Assembly: GCF_008830185.1 (NCBI RefSeq)
Contig: NZ_WAGX01000003.1
Coordinates: forward strand, 282,535 to 346,534
DNA: 64,000 nucleotides
Source: Candidatus Galacturonatibacter soehngenii
Lineage (GTDB): Bacteria > Bacillota > Clostridia > Lachnospirales > Lachnospiraceae
Reading direction: 5' to 3'
Under the pieces are notes generated by a model. That model was not told where the DNA came from. It did not search any database and saw nothing but the letters and a program-made list of their open reading frames with translations. This document shows positions 17,301-25,289 of the stretch, piece by piece (the first letter of the stretch is position 1; every line of letters starts with the position of its first letter). The translations under genes and the position numbers were made by a program.

Positions 17301-17914
17301 AGATAGGACGCAAAATTTTTGAATTTATTAAGCGGGAGCAATATGTAGAAGGAATCTTAAATGATACCTGTAGGCTAGCTATGTTAAAACATTATTCTGG
17401 ATATACGAATTTATCAGTAGAAGACAAAGAATATGTACAAAATGGATTAAGGGAATTTATGAATCGTAAAATATATTTTAAATTTTATGATGAATTTGAT
17501 GCGGAAATATTAGAGCCTTTTTGCTATGAAGGGAAGTACCTTGTAGAGTACAAATCAGATACCAATGAAGACGTTTATATCCATTATATTCATGAAGATA
17601 TGTCTGGTAATGGCGAGTATAAGGTAGAAAAAATGCAGCAAAGCTATACTGGCATCTATCATAAGATATTTACCGTTTTTTATGGAGAGGTAGTGCAATA
17701 TTATATAACCGAAAAAAATAATTCAAAAGATTTGGTTAAAAATGACATCATTTTAAAAAACGATATGAATTTAAAAAATTCAAATACGCGTTATAATATG
17801 TTAAATGATATGTCCGTGGCATTGCAATTAAATGATGATGCAACCTTATTAGAACTTATGAATAAATATGCCCAGAATAGTCAAGTGGTTGAACTATTAT
17901 TTAAAAGCATATAG
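14348..17914 (+). CDS. Large DUF5717-like protein with repeat-rich helical body
   Basis: The 1188-residue protein has an N-terminal beta-rich part (residues about 1-290, including a BACON/Ig-like stretch near 210-280). A long alpha-helical TPR-like body follows (about 300-1000), then a beta-rich segment (about 1050-1130). No signal peptide or membrane segment is seen, so it is probably cytoplasmic. The GTG at 14348 is taken as start although the SD is weak; a TTG at 14357 is the alternative. It is the first gene of a tight four-gene operon (spacings 12, 17 and 25 bases). I associate it with DUF5717 in Lachnospiraceae. No function is known. Scaffold or repeat-protein roles are plausible. Confidence 0.75.
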   Translation: MKDLRERVEELGRGDFKINIPKIEISTPLIEIDLNVDEYYEGYFSLKSLNAHKMKGMIYTSTYRMQCLNTQFKGVEAKIMFRFTAKGICEGSSVKGNFYIITNGGEFTLPFIINIKKKEIHSSIGKINNLFHFTNLAASNWNEAFEVFQLPEFRNIFINNDKRYETLYLALTSGAIITKQCMEEFLVGIHKKSPILLHINEASKSFYGLDCNEKETIIIQKSGWGYVHIKVSCDCDFIEVNKDAITTDDFIGSTYSLEYYIKKEKLHSGTNYGRICISCINNEIVYEITATTTSKHQEQHIQKTQKKIQKESMLALVNLYISYRCKKTNTNPWAKECMGYINTLLKIDPDNIQYKLLKAQLLNIQKKSYEAYEIIKEYSKSKKEIKEDAKQYAYYLYLTTFWNKDSRYLHKITEEVRGIYKKQKEWQILWILLYLDEALHLDQVAKLNRIEEQYFHHGNSPIMYVEAYRIMKSDVFLIKKLGKFEIQVLLWAVKNKVLTKDVALQTAFLVAKVKEYNPILFYILSYAYEEFHEKEIVSAICRILILGNKTEEEIFKWFRLGVEQDVRITRLYEYYMYSIPMNFNETIPKSVLMYFGYHNNLDYKKSALLYERVIKQRDIYPEIFQNYRRSIEEFMLEQLMLKRNNEKLAFIYDTMLSLNSITQELANAISEIIFGYELYCENPKIKSVSVVHKHLKQEMIYPIINGKAYIQLFTKDYAISFLDQEGNRYVFSISYQIKNLMDEAFYIKKCYDFDVKNKNIRFNISQSLISSNLITESDLNNLTEILLDKEINDSYKVYLRGTIIGFCYEHEDESLIEYVTSLDLTQVDCLQRSKVIEYFILNGMHERAFKEVCTYGYQHIALKHLIKLVSRLVDQFNFEKNEVLLDLAIHVFNEKKYDDNILKYLILYFNGSINKMRDIWKAAYRFDVDAYDLAERIILQVLFTNEYIDETDTIFEYYYKKGSKSQIAKAFLTYHAFLFLVSDQKIGRKIFEFIKREQYVEGILNDTCRLAMLKHYSGYTNLSVEDKEYVQNGLREFMNRKIYFKFYDEFDAEILEPFCYEGKYLVEYKSDTNEDVYIHYIHEDMSGNGEYKVEKMQQSYTGIYHKIFTVFYGEVVQYYITEKNNSKDLVKNDIILKNDMNLKNSNTRYNMLNDMSVALQLNDDATLLELMNKYAQNSQVVELLFKSI

Positions 17915-17926
17915 GAGGAGAGATAA

Positions 17927-19219
17927 GTGGATAGCAATGATGAATTAAGAAATGAATTACTAATTGGATATGATTTATGCAATGACTATTCACAAATTAG
18001 CTATTTTAATTTCGCCCAAAAAGAACCAAAGACAATTAGCACTGCGGCAGGTGAGGAAAAATTTCAAATACCAACTGTTTTATTAAAAAAAGCAGGAATT
18101 GATAAATGGTATTTTGGAGAAGAAGCTCTTAAAAAAGCGGATCTAGATAAGCAAGACATGCTAATTCAAAATTTGTTAGAAAAATGCAGCAATCAAGAAT
18201 TGGTTTTGATTGACGAAAAAGAGTATGAACCAGCGCAACTGTTGACGATATTTATTAAAAAATCATTTGGTTTTCTTTTCTTTGAAGGAATCACAAGCAA
18301 AGTTCCAGATGCGATTGTCTTTACTGTTGAGCATATAAATACAAATATAGCAAAGGCGCTAAAGCAAAGTGCAAAAGCGTTAGGGATACCAGAAAGTAAT
18401 GTATACATACAAGACCATCAGGAAAGTTTTGTTGAATATACGATACATCAAAAAAATGAACTTTGGAATCATCAGGTAATTTTGCTAGATTATGATAAAA
18501 ATTATCTAAAGGGATACAAATTAAATATAAACACAAAAACAACACCACTTACTTGCAGTGTGACGGCAGAGAATTTTTATCATATCAAACCAATTGCATC
18601 AATGTTATTGGAGGAAGAAGACAAAGAAAAGGAATTGGATCTGCTTGTTAAGAAAGAGCTGAAAAATTATTTTGGGATGGAACCAATTTCCTGTATTTTT
18701 TTGTGTGGAGAAGGATTCGATGGTGACTGGCCAAAGGAAACACTTCGTTTTTTATGTATGGGAAGACGTGTTTTTCAGGGAAAGAATCTTTATACTAAGG
18801 GAGCATGCTATTATGCGGCTAAAAAGCTTCAAAAGTATGAAGTGGAAGAGTATTTATTTTTAGGTGCAAATAAGTTAAAGTACAATATTGGTATTGAAGC
18901 TTTTGATAAAGGTGAAAAGATGTATTATTCCTTGTTAGATGCAAATGAAAATTGGTATGATGCAACAAAACAGTGTGAATTCATTTTGGATGATGAATGT
19001 ATGGTGGAACTAAAACTTACTCCCGTTGACCATAAAGATACAAGAACTGTAATTATTAATTTACATGATTTACCCCAAAGACCGAATCGAACGGTTCGAA
19101 TTTTATTAGAGATTAAATTTGAATCTATAAACAAAGCTTTGGTTGTTATCAAAGATTTAGGGTTTGGAGAAATCTTTGAAACATCTAAAAAAGTCTGGAA
19201 TCATGAAATATTTTTATAG
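17927..19219 (+). CDS. DUF5716-like Hsp70/actin-fold protein
   Basis: The GTG at 17927 follows GGAGGAG. The 430-residue protein has the outline of the Hsp70/actin ATPase fold. A phosphate-1-like start is LIGYDLCNDYSQISYF, a phosphate-2-like strand is VILLDYDKNYLKGYKL, and an adenosine-like motif is IFLCGEGFDGDW followed by TKGACYYAAKKL. The glycine-rich phosphate loops are degenerate (DYDKNYLKG where Hsp70 has DLGGGTFD), so nucleotide hydrolysis is doubtful. A beta-sandwich tail (from about residue 305) could be the substrate-side domain. It probably works with the neighbouring large repeat protein. Confidence 0.7.
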   Translation: MDSNDELRNELLIGYDLCNDYSQISYFNFAQKEPKTISTAAGEEKFQIPTVLLKKAGIDKWYFGEEALKKADLDKQDMLIQNLLEKCSNQELVLIDEKEYEPAQLLTIFIKKSFGFLFFEGITSKVPDAIVFTVEHINTNIAKALKQSAKALGIPESNVYIQDHQESFVEYTIHQKNELWNHQVILLDYDKNYLKGYKLNINTKTTPLTCSVTAENFYHIKPIASMLLEEEDKEKELDLLVKKELKNYFGMEPISCIFLCGEGFDGDWPKETLRFLCMGRRVFQGKNLYTKGACYYAAKKLQKYEVEEYLFLGANKLKYNIGIEAFDKGEKMYYSLLDANENWYDATKQCEFILDDECMVELKLTPVDHKDTRTVIINLHDLPQRPNRTVRILLEIKFESINKALVVIKDLGFGEIFETSKKVWNHEIFL

Positions 19220-19236
19220 GCAAAGGAAGGAACACA

Positions 19237-20037
19237 ATGGGCAGACTAATTTTGTGCCATACCAAAAAGGCAGAAAAACCATATTATGTTAAGGCAATGA
19301 ATTTAAATTTATATACCTTAGAAGAATTATGTTATTTTTTATATGACAATCTATTTTGGATTGATGAGACGGTCATAAATGATGACCTTTTTGCATGGAT
19401 TGTAACAGAACTTCAGTTAACTAAGTTAAAAGACTCCTTAGAGGCAAGTCGAGGGAGTATAAAAAATTTTGTTATGCTGATTCTAAAGTATGCAGGTTAT
19501 GTTTCCCAAGATGACATGGAGGATGCAAGCAGACTTTTAGGAGAACTAGGAGAACAAAGTGATTTTGATAAAACACTTGGAAGAGCCTTACATTTTTTAC
19601 AATGTAAATTATATGTGGAAGCAATATTAGAATATAAAAAACTTGCTGAGAATAATGAAAATGAGCAAATAGATAAGATATACAATAATATGGGAGTTGC
19701 TTACACTGGACTATTTCAATATAAAGAAGCAGCAAGGTGTTTTCAAATAGCATATAAACAAAATCAAGATCAAAACATTTATAAGCACTTTTTATATGCT
19801 GTTGCAATGCTACCAAAAGAGGATACATTGGAATTTGAAGAAGATTTGCAAGAGGATTATGTATCGCTTTATCAAAGTGATATGCAAAGAGCCTTAAAAG
19901 AGCAAGAGAACAAAAAATTAAGTCAATTATATGAAGTTCTTCGCTACAAAGAAGATAACCAAATTGCTAAGTATTACAAAGGCTTAGAAAATCTCTTGAA
20001 TGACTGGAAGAAAGAATATATCAAATTTTCAAGTTGA
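19237..20037 (+). CDS. TPR-repeat protein
   Basis: The 266-residue protein has TPR signatures near residues 120-190 (GRALHFLQCKLYVEAILEYKK, IYNNMGVAYTGLFQYKEAAR followed by CFQIAYKQN). The N-terminal 100 residues are helical and unlike known families. It lacks a signal peptide. As the third gene of the operon it probably bridges the Hsp70-like protein and the membrane-bound coiled-coil protein. The RBS GGAAGG precedes the ATG. Confidence 0.75.
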   Translation: MGRLILCHTKKAEKPYYVKAMNLNLYTLEELCYFLYDNLFWIDETVINDDLFAWIVTELQLTKLKDSLEASRGSIKNFVMLILKYAGYVSQDDMEDASRLLGELGEQSDFDKTLGRALHFLQCKLYVEAILEYKKLAENNENEQIDKIYNNMGVAYTGLFQYKEAARCFQIAYKQNQDQNIYKHFLYAVAMLPKEDTLEFEEDLQEDYVSLYQSDMQRALKEQENKKLSQLYEVLRYKEDNQIAKYYKGLENLLNDWKKEYIKFSS

Positions 20038-20062
20038 ATGATAGATTAGACGGAGGATAAAG

Positions 20063-21247
20063 ATGGGGATATTAGATCGTTTCAAAAGAAAAAAGGTAAC
20101 GCATGAAGAACAGCTTATGCAAGACATCGATAGTGTACTTCAAGAAAAAAGCTTGTCGATGAGTGAAATTAATATGAACGACAAAGAGCAAAGAGATCAG
20201 TATGTGAAATATTGTTGTGATCAGATTAAAGTAGCAAGACAGGATTTATCGGATGCAAAACAAGAGTATAATCTAGTGACAACTTATTTAAGTGATATGC
20301 AACAAATTGAAGAACTTCCGCTTAACAATAAAGCCGAAGTCGTAGATTTGGCAAGAGAAATCGTAATGCTAAATGACGAAAGAAAAAATTATCAAAATAC
20401 GTCTGCTAAAATTACGGATCTACAATATTCACAAATTGAATCAAATGAAGATAATATTCCTTCTGTGCTTGCTGATTTGGAGGCAAGAGAAAAAGAGCAA
20501 GCGGTTATTAAAACAGATTTAAATTATCTGGAAGGTGAAAAAACTTCTCTTGCATTTATGAGAAAGGATACCATTAAAAGTCAGAAAAATTTAAAGGCGC
20601 TAGCGATTATTACATTGTTTACTATGATTATTACATTTTTGCTTTTGTTTATCTTACAAAACCTTTTTCAGATGGAGGTATCCATAGGGTATTCTTTTGT
20701 AGTGTTTGCAGGAGCGATTGCATCCACTGCTATCTTCGTAAAAATCAGATATAATGTAGTAGAATTAAAAAAGTATGAACTGAAAATCAATCGAGCAATT
20801 AATTTGCTAAATAGCACAAAAATAAAATATGTAAACGCTACCAATGCCTTGGATTATATTTACCATAAATATAATGTAGGGACTAGCCGTGAACTTGCGT
20901 TTTTATGGGAGCAATATCTAAATGCAAAAGCGGAAAGCCAAAAATATAAGTTAAATACTTCTGATTTGGACTACAATAACAAGCAATTGATTCGTATTTT
21001 AACAAGATACAAAATAAACGCACCGTCGATTTGGATTCATCAAGCATTGGCTCTTATTGATGATAAAGAGATGGTTGAGGTGAGGCATAATTTAATTGTA
21101 AAAAGACAAAACCTTCGTAAGAGAGTGGAGCAAAACACGGAAAAGATCAAAAAAGCAAAAGAAGAAATTACACAGATTGCTTCCAAAAACCCAGAATATA
21201 TGGATGAAATTGTTGATGTAATTAAATCAGTGGAAGATATAGCTTAG
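20063..21247 (+). CDS. Coiled-coil protein with two central membrane segments
   Basis: The 394-residue protein starts MGILDRFKRKK. It has long charged heptad stretches (about 15-165) and two hydrophobic segments (ALAIITLFTMIITFLLLFIL near 177-197 and YSFVVFAGAIASTAIFVKI near 207-227). A second coiled coil (about 230-390) follows. Both coiled coils would lie in the cytoplasm with a short hairpin across the membrane. It is the last gene of the operon and could anchor the complex to the membrane. No family was recognised. Confidence 0.75.
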   Translation: MGILDRFKRKKVTHEEQLMQDIDSVLQEKSLSMSEINMNDKEQRDQYVKYCCDQIKVARQDLSDAKQEYNLVTTYLSDMQQIEELPLNNKAEVVDLAREIVMLNDERKNYQNTSAKITDLQYSQIESNEDNIPSVLADLEAREKEQAVIKTDLNYLEGEKTSLAFMRKDTIKSQKNLKALAIITLFTMIITFLLLFILQNLFQMEVSIGYSFVVFAGAIASTAIFVKIRYNVVELKKYELKINRAINLLNSTKIKYVNATNALDYIYHKYNVGTSRELAFLWEQYLNAKAESQKYKLNTSDLDYNNKQLIRILTRYKINAPSIWIHQALALIDDKEMVEVRHNLIVKRQNLRKRVEQNTEKIKKAKEEITQIASKNPEYMDEIVDVIKSVEDIA

Positions 21248-21321
21248 AACAATTAGTATAAGTTATAAGTATTACTTAATAATTTTAATAACATATAACC
21301 CTGATTAATAAGGATATCGTA

Positions 21322-21350
21322 TTGCTTTTGAAAATGCATTATATTATAAT
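21322..21350 (+). promoter_or_regulatory. Promoter of purC
   Basis: TTGCTT and TATAAT are separated by 17 bases. The predicted transcript starts near 21357, directly before the foldable leader. Confidence 0.6.
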
Positions 21351-21358
21351 GCTAATTG

Positions 21359-21415
21359 AGAGTGCAAATGCATAAGAATGAGCCAAATAATTTGGTTTTG
21401 ATGCATAAAAACTCT
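21359..21415 (+). promoter_or_regulatory. purC: Structured 5' leader of purC
   Basis: Three nested helices can form: AGAGT/ACTCT (21359-21363 with 21411-21415), ATGCAT/ATGCAT (21368-21373 with 21401-21406) and CCAAA/TTTGG (21383-21387 with 21391-21395). Unpaired bases between them make internal loops. The layout resembles a small regulatory RNA. It does not match the purine, ZTP or PRPP riboswitch consensus sequences as I know them. Confidence 0.4.
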
Positions 21416-21467
21416 GATATTGTAGACAAAATAATATGATATTCCAAGAAAGACAGGTGGCAAACCA

Positions 21468-22175
21468 ATGAAAAAATTAGAAATGCTTTACGAAGGAAAG
21501 GCAAAAAGGGTATATTCAACGGATGCAGATGACATTGTTATTGTTGAGTATAAAGATGATGCAACAGCGTTTAATGGTTTAAAAAAAGGAACGATTGTGG
21601 GCAAAGGTGTTGTAAATAACAAAATGACAAATCATCTTTTTGCTTTATTAGAAAAGGAAGGCGTTCCTACTCATTTGGTGGAAGAACTTAGTGATAGAGA
21701 AACCGCAGTAAAAAAGGTTGATATTGTTCCATTGGAAGTTATCGTAAGAAATGTATCAGCTGGAAGTTTTTCAAAAAAACTTGGCATTGAAGAGGGAAGA
21801 CAACTATTAGTGCCAACTCTTGAATTTAGTTATAAAAATGACGAGCTTGGTGATCCATTTATTAATGATTACTACGCTTTAGCACTTGGTTTGGCAACAC
21901 AGGAAGAAATTGATAAGATAACTGAGCTTGTATTTAAAGTAAACAGCTTTTTATGTAAATATTTTAAAGAACTTGGGATGAAATTGATTGACTTTAAGGT
22001 GGAATTTGGCCGATTTAAAGATCAAATTATCCTAGCAGATGAAATTTCTCCAGATACATGTAGATTATGGGATTTAGAAACAAATGAGAAGTTGGATAAA
22101 GACCGTTTTAGAAGAGATTTAGGTAATGTTGAAGATGCTTATCAAGAAGTATTAAAGAGACTGGGAATCAGATAA
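21468..22175 (+). CDS. purC: Phosphoribosylaminoimidazole-succinocarboxamide synthase (SAICAR synthetase)
   Basis: The 235-residue protein has the SAICAR synthetase pattern: [54 protein letters not shown] and [14 protein letters not shown]. It ligates aspartate to CAIR with ATP in IMP synthesis. The length is normal for the bacterial single-domain enzyme. It is followed by purF after 39 bases and so forms a purine operon. The ATG is preceded by a GACAGGTGG site. Confidence 0.96.
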   Translation: MKKLEMLYEGKAKRVYSTDADDIVIVEYKDDATAFNGLKKGTIVGKGVVNNKMTNHLFALLEKEGVPTHLVEELSDRETAVKKVDIVPLEVIVRNVSAGSFSKKLGIEEGRQLLVPTLEFSYKNDELGDPFINDYYALALGLATQEEIDKITELVFKVNSFLCKYFKELGMKLIDFKVEFGRFKDQIILADEISPDTCRLWDLETNEKLDKDRFRRDLGNVEDAYQEVLKRLGIR

Positions 22176-22214
22176 GCCCTTATTACAGGCACTACATGTT
22201 AGAAAGGAAATTGA

Positions 22215-23660
22215 ATGAGTAATAGGATACATGAGCAGTATGATTTAGAGGATGAGTTACATGAAGAGTGTGGCGTCTTTGGTATGTATGATTTTGATGG
22301 AGGAGACGTTGCATCAACAATATATTATGGTTTGTTTGCTCTTCAACACAGAGGTCAAGAAAGTTGTGGAATTGCGGTAAGCGAGACAGATGGGCCAAAG
22401 GGTAGAGTCAGTTCTTTTAAAGGAATGGGACTTGTGAACGAGGTATTTACGCCAGAAACGTTAGAAGGTATGAAGGGTGACATCGGAGTTGGTCATGTGC
22501 GTTATTCAACCGCTGGAAGTAGCACAAGAGAAAATGCACAACCATTGGTTCTTAATTATGTAAAAGGTACGTTAGCCTTGGCACATAACGGCAACTTAAT
22601 CAATGCATTGCAATTAAGGCATGAATTAGAATATACAGGTGCTATTTTCCAAACTACGATTGATTCAGAAGTAATTGCTTATCACATTGCCAGAGAACGA
22701 TTGAATACCAAATCAGTAGAAGATGCTGTCATTCGTGCAATGAAAAAGATTCAAGGAGCTTATTCCTTAATTGTAATGAGCCCAAGAAAGTTAATTGGGG
22801 CAAGAGATCCACATGGATTTAAGCCACTTTGTATTGGAAAAAGAGATAATTCTTATATTATAACATCAGAAAGCTGTGCTTTGGAAACGGTAGATGCTGA
22901 ATTTGTCAGAGACGTATTACCAGGAGAAGTTGTAACCATAACTCCAGATGGAATCTTTTCCGATACGAGTATGTGTAAGCCGAAAGAAAAAGAAGCAAGA
23001 TGTATCTTTGAATATATTTATTTTGCAAGACCAGATAGCCATATTGATGGAGTCAGTGTGTATCATTCAAGAATACTTGCAGGAAAATATTTAGCAATGG
23101 ATTCTCCTGTGGAGGCAGATTTGGTAGTTGGTGTACCTGAATCAGGGAATGCAGCTGCTTTAGGATATTCGTTACAATCTGGAATTCCTTATGGAACTGC
23201 CTTTGTAAAGAATGGCTATGTTGGAAGAACCTTTATTAAACCAAAGCAAAGCAATCGTGAATCCAGTGTTCGAGTTAAGCTGAATGTGTTAGCAGAAGCC
23301 GTAAAAGGAAAAAGAGTCATCATGATTGACGATTCCATTGTACGAGGAACGACGAGTGATCGTATCGTTGGTATGCTAAAAGAGGCAGGTGCGACAGAGG
23401 TTCATGTACGAGTAAGTTCGCCGCCGTTTTTATATCCTTGTTATTTTGGGACAGACATTCCAAGTAGAGAACAGTTAATAGCATATAATCGCTCCGTTGA
23501 CGATATTAAAAAGGTAATTGGGGCGGATAGTCTTGCTTATTTGGAGATTAATAGACTAGGCGAAATGGTAGAGCAATTACCACATTGTACGGGATGCTTT
23601 ACAGGAAAGTACCCAATGGATCCACCAACAATTGATATTCGTGGTGAATACCAGAAATAA
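22215..23660 (+). CDS. purF: Amidophosphoribosyltransferase
   Basis: The 481-residue enzyme makes phosphoribosylamine, the first committed step of purine synthesis. The Ntn nucleophile is Cys19 (EECGVFGMY), so an 18-residue propeptide must be removed. The PRPP loop is VIMIDDSIVRGTTS. Cysteines in CIFEY, PCYFGTD and PHCTGC fit the 4Fe-4S-containing Bacillus-type enzyme. The RBS is AGAAAGGA. It lies between purC and purB. Confidence 0.96.
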   Translation: MSNRIHEQYDLEDELHEECGVFGMYDFDGGDVASTIYYGLFALQHRGQESCGIAVSETDGPKGRVSSFKGMGLVNEVFTPETLEGMKGDIGVGHVRYSTAGSSTRENAQPLVLNYVKGTLALAHNGNLINALQLRHELEYTGAIFQTTIDSEVIAYHIARERLNTKSVEDAVIRAMKKIQGAYSLIVMSPRKLIGARDPHGFKPLCIGKRDNSYIITSESCALETVDAEFVRDVLPGEVVTITPDGIFSDTSMCKPKEKEARCIFEYIYFARPDSHIDGVSVYHSRILAGKYLAMDSPVEADLVVGVPESGNAAALGYSLQSGIPYGTAFVKNGYVGRTFIKPKQSNRESSVRVKLNVLAEAVKGKRVIMIDDSIVRGTTSDRIVGMLKEAGATEVHVRVSSPPFLYPCYFGTDIPSREQLIAYNRSVDDIKKVIGADSLAYLEINRLGEMVEQLPHCTGCFTGKYPMDPPTIDIRGEYQK

Positions 23661-23700
23661 TTTGACGTAGGTTAAAATTAATAATAATATAGATACATGG

Positions 23701-23728
23701 ATAGATTACCCTAGAAAGGGTAATCTAT
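23701..23728 (+). terminator. Hairpin between purF and purB
   Basis: A perfect 12-bp stem (ATAGATTACCCT with its complement) has a 4-base loop. TTGTGTTGTT follows, which is a poor T tract. It may be a weak terminator or attenuator reducing read-through into purB. Confidence 0.55.
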
Positions 23729-23775
23729 TGTGTTGTTATATCACAGATAATTCAATTACAAAAAGGAGAAAAATC

Positions 23776-25206
23776 ATGACAGATAGATATCAAAGTCCAT
23801 TATCAGAACGCTATGCGAGTAAAGAAATGCAATACATTTTTTCACCAGATATGAAGTTTCGCACTTGGAGGAGATTGTGGATTGCATTGGCAGAAACAGA
23901 GAAAGAATTAGGTCTTGCAATTACACAGGAACAGATAGATGAATTAAAAGCTCATAAAGATGACATTAATTATGAGGTGGCAAAGGAAAGAGAAGCCTTG
24001 GTAAGACATGATGTAATGTCACATGTTTATGCATATGGCGTACAATGTCCAAAAGCCAAAGGAATTATTCACCTAGGCGCAACTTCTTGCTATGTAGGAG
24101 ATAATACAGATATTATTGTTATGGCAGAAGCATTAAAATTAGTAAAAAAGAAGTTAATCAATGTAATCGCAGAGCTTGCTAAATTTGCAGAAGAATATAA
24201 GGCTTTGCCAACGCTTGCATTTACCCACTTTCAACCTGCTCAGCCAACTACAGTAGGAAAGAGAGCTACCTTATGGCTACAAGAATTTATGATGGATTTA
24301 GAAGATTTAGATTATGTGCTATCAAGTCTTAAACTATTAGGCTCGAAAGGAACCACTGGTACACAAGCAAGCTTTTTAGAGTTATTTGATGGAGACCACG
24401 AAACAATTGATAAAATAGATGGAATGATTGCTAAGAAGTTAGGATTTGAAGAGTGCTACGCCGTATCTGGTCAGACTTATTCTCGTAAAGTAGATACCAG
24501 AGTATTAAATGTTTTAGCTGGAATCGCTGCGAGTGCACATAAAATGTCAAATGATATTCGTTTACTACAACATCTAAAAGAGATTGAAGAACCATTTGAG
24601 AAGAATCAGATTGGATCATCGGCAATGGCATATAAGAGAAATCCAATGAGAAGTGAAAGAATTGCCTCACTTGCTCGATTTGTTATGGCAGATGCTATGA
24701 ACCCTGCAATTACCTCTGCAACACAATGGTTTGAAAGAACGCTAGATGATTCGGCAAATAAACGCTTAAGTATTCCAGAAGGCTTTTTAGCAACGGATGG
24801 AATTTTAGATTTATGCTTAAATGTAGTGGATGGGTTGGTCGTATATCCAAAAGTAATTGAAAAGCGTCTACGTAGTGAACTTCCATTTATGGCAACTGAA
24901 AATATTATGATGGATGCAGTAAAGGCAGGCGGAGATAGACAAGAGTTACACGAAAGAATTAGAGAATTGTCTATGGAGGCTGGAAAGAACGTGAAAGTAC
25001 ACGGTCAGGAGAATAATCTGCTTGAATTGATTGCCAATGATCCTGCGTTTAATATGACATTGGACGAATTGGAAAAATCAATGGATCCAGCGAAATATAC
25101 AGGACGTTCAAAAGAACAGGTGGATACCTTCTTAAAGAATGTTGTAGATCCAGTGTTAAAGAGTAACGCCAAGCTTCTTGGATTAAAGGCAGAGATAACG
25201 GTTTAA
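23776..25206 (+). CDS. purB: Adenylosuccinate lyase
   Basis: The start ATG at 23776 (MTDRYQSPLSERYAS) follows AAAAGGAG; an upstream in-frame start lies in the hairpin. The 476-residue protein carries the fumarase/aspartase-superfamily signature GSSAMAYKRNPMRSER plus THFQPAQPTTVGKR and the active-site histidine region RHDVMSHVYAY. It cleaves SAICAR and adenylosuccinate, acting with purC and purA in this window. Confidence 0.96.
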   Translation: MTDRYQSPLSERYASKEMQYIFSPDMKFRTWRRLWIALAETEKELGLAITQEQIDELKAHKDDINYEVAKEREALVRHDVMSHVYAYGVQCPKAKGIIHLGATSCYVGDNTDIIVMAEALKLVKKKLINVIAELAKFAEEYKALPTLAFTHFQPAQPTTVGKRATLWLQEFMMDLEDLDYVLSSLKLLGSKGTTGTQASFLELFDGDHETIDKIDGMIAKKLGFEECYAVSGQTYSRKVDTRVLNVLAGIAASAHKMSNDIRLLQHLKEIEEPFEKNQIGSSAMAYKRNPMRSERIASLARFVMADAMNPAITSATQWFERTLDDSANKRLSIPEGFLATDGILDLCLNVVDGLVVYPKVIEKRLRSELPFMATENIMMDAVKAGGDRQELHERIRELSMEAGKNVKVHGQENNLLELIANDPAFNMTLDELEKSMDPAKYTGRSKEQVDTFLKNVVDPVLKSNAKLLGLKAEITV

Positions 25207-25231
25207 TATAAAAGTGGTTTTACACTACAGC

Positions 25232-25262
25232 AAAATCCCACTTGGTTATCAAGTGGGATTTT
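25232..25262. terminator. Bidirectional terminator between purB and the chemoreceptor
   Basis: A 12-bp stem AAAATCCCACTT with its complement and a 7-base loop has T runs on both sides, serving convergent genes. Confidence 0.85.
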
Positions 25263-25289
25263 AGTTATTATGCTATATTTCATTTGTAT

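Noticed and set aside
14348-21247. Phage-defence system (Wadjet- or Hsp70-based)
   Set aside because: No nuclease, topoisomerase or toxin motif was found in any of the four proteins and no defence genes lie nearby.
21290-21330. Purine riboswitch before purC (ATATAACCCTGATTAATAAGG resembles its start; shown here only as the opening ATATAACC)
   Set aside because: The conserved loop signatures that follow in the purine riboswitch are absent, and the stretch lies before the predicted transcription start.
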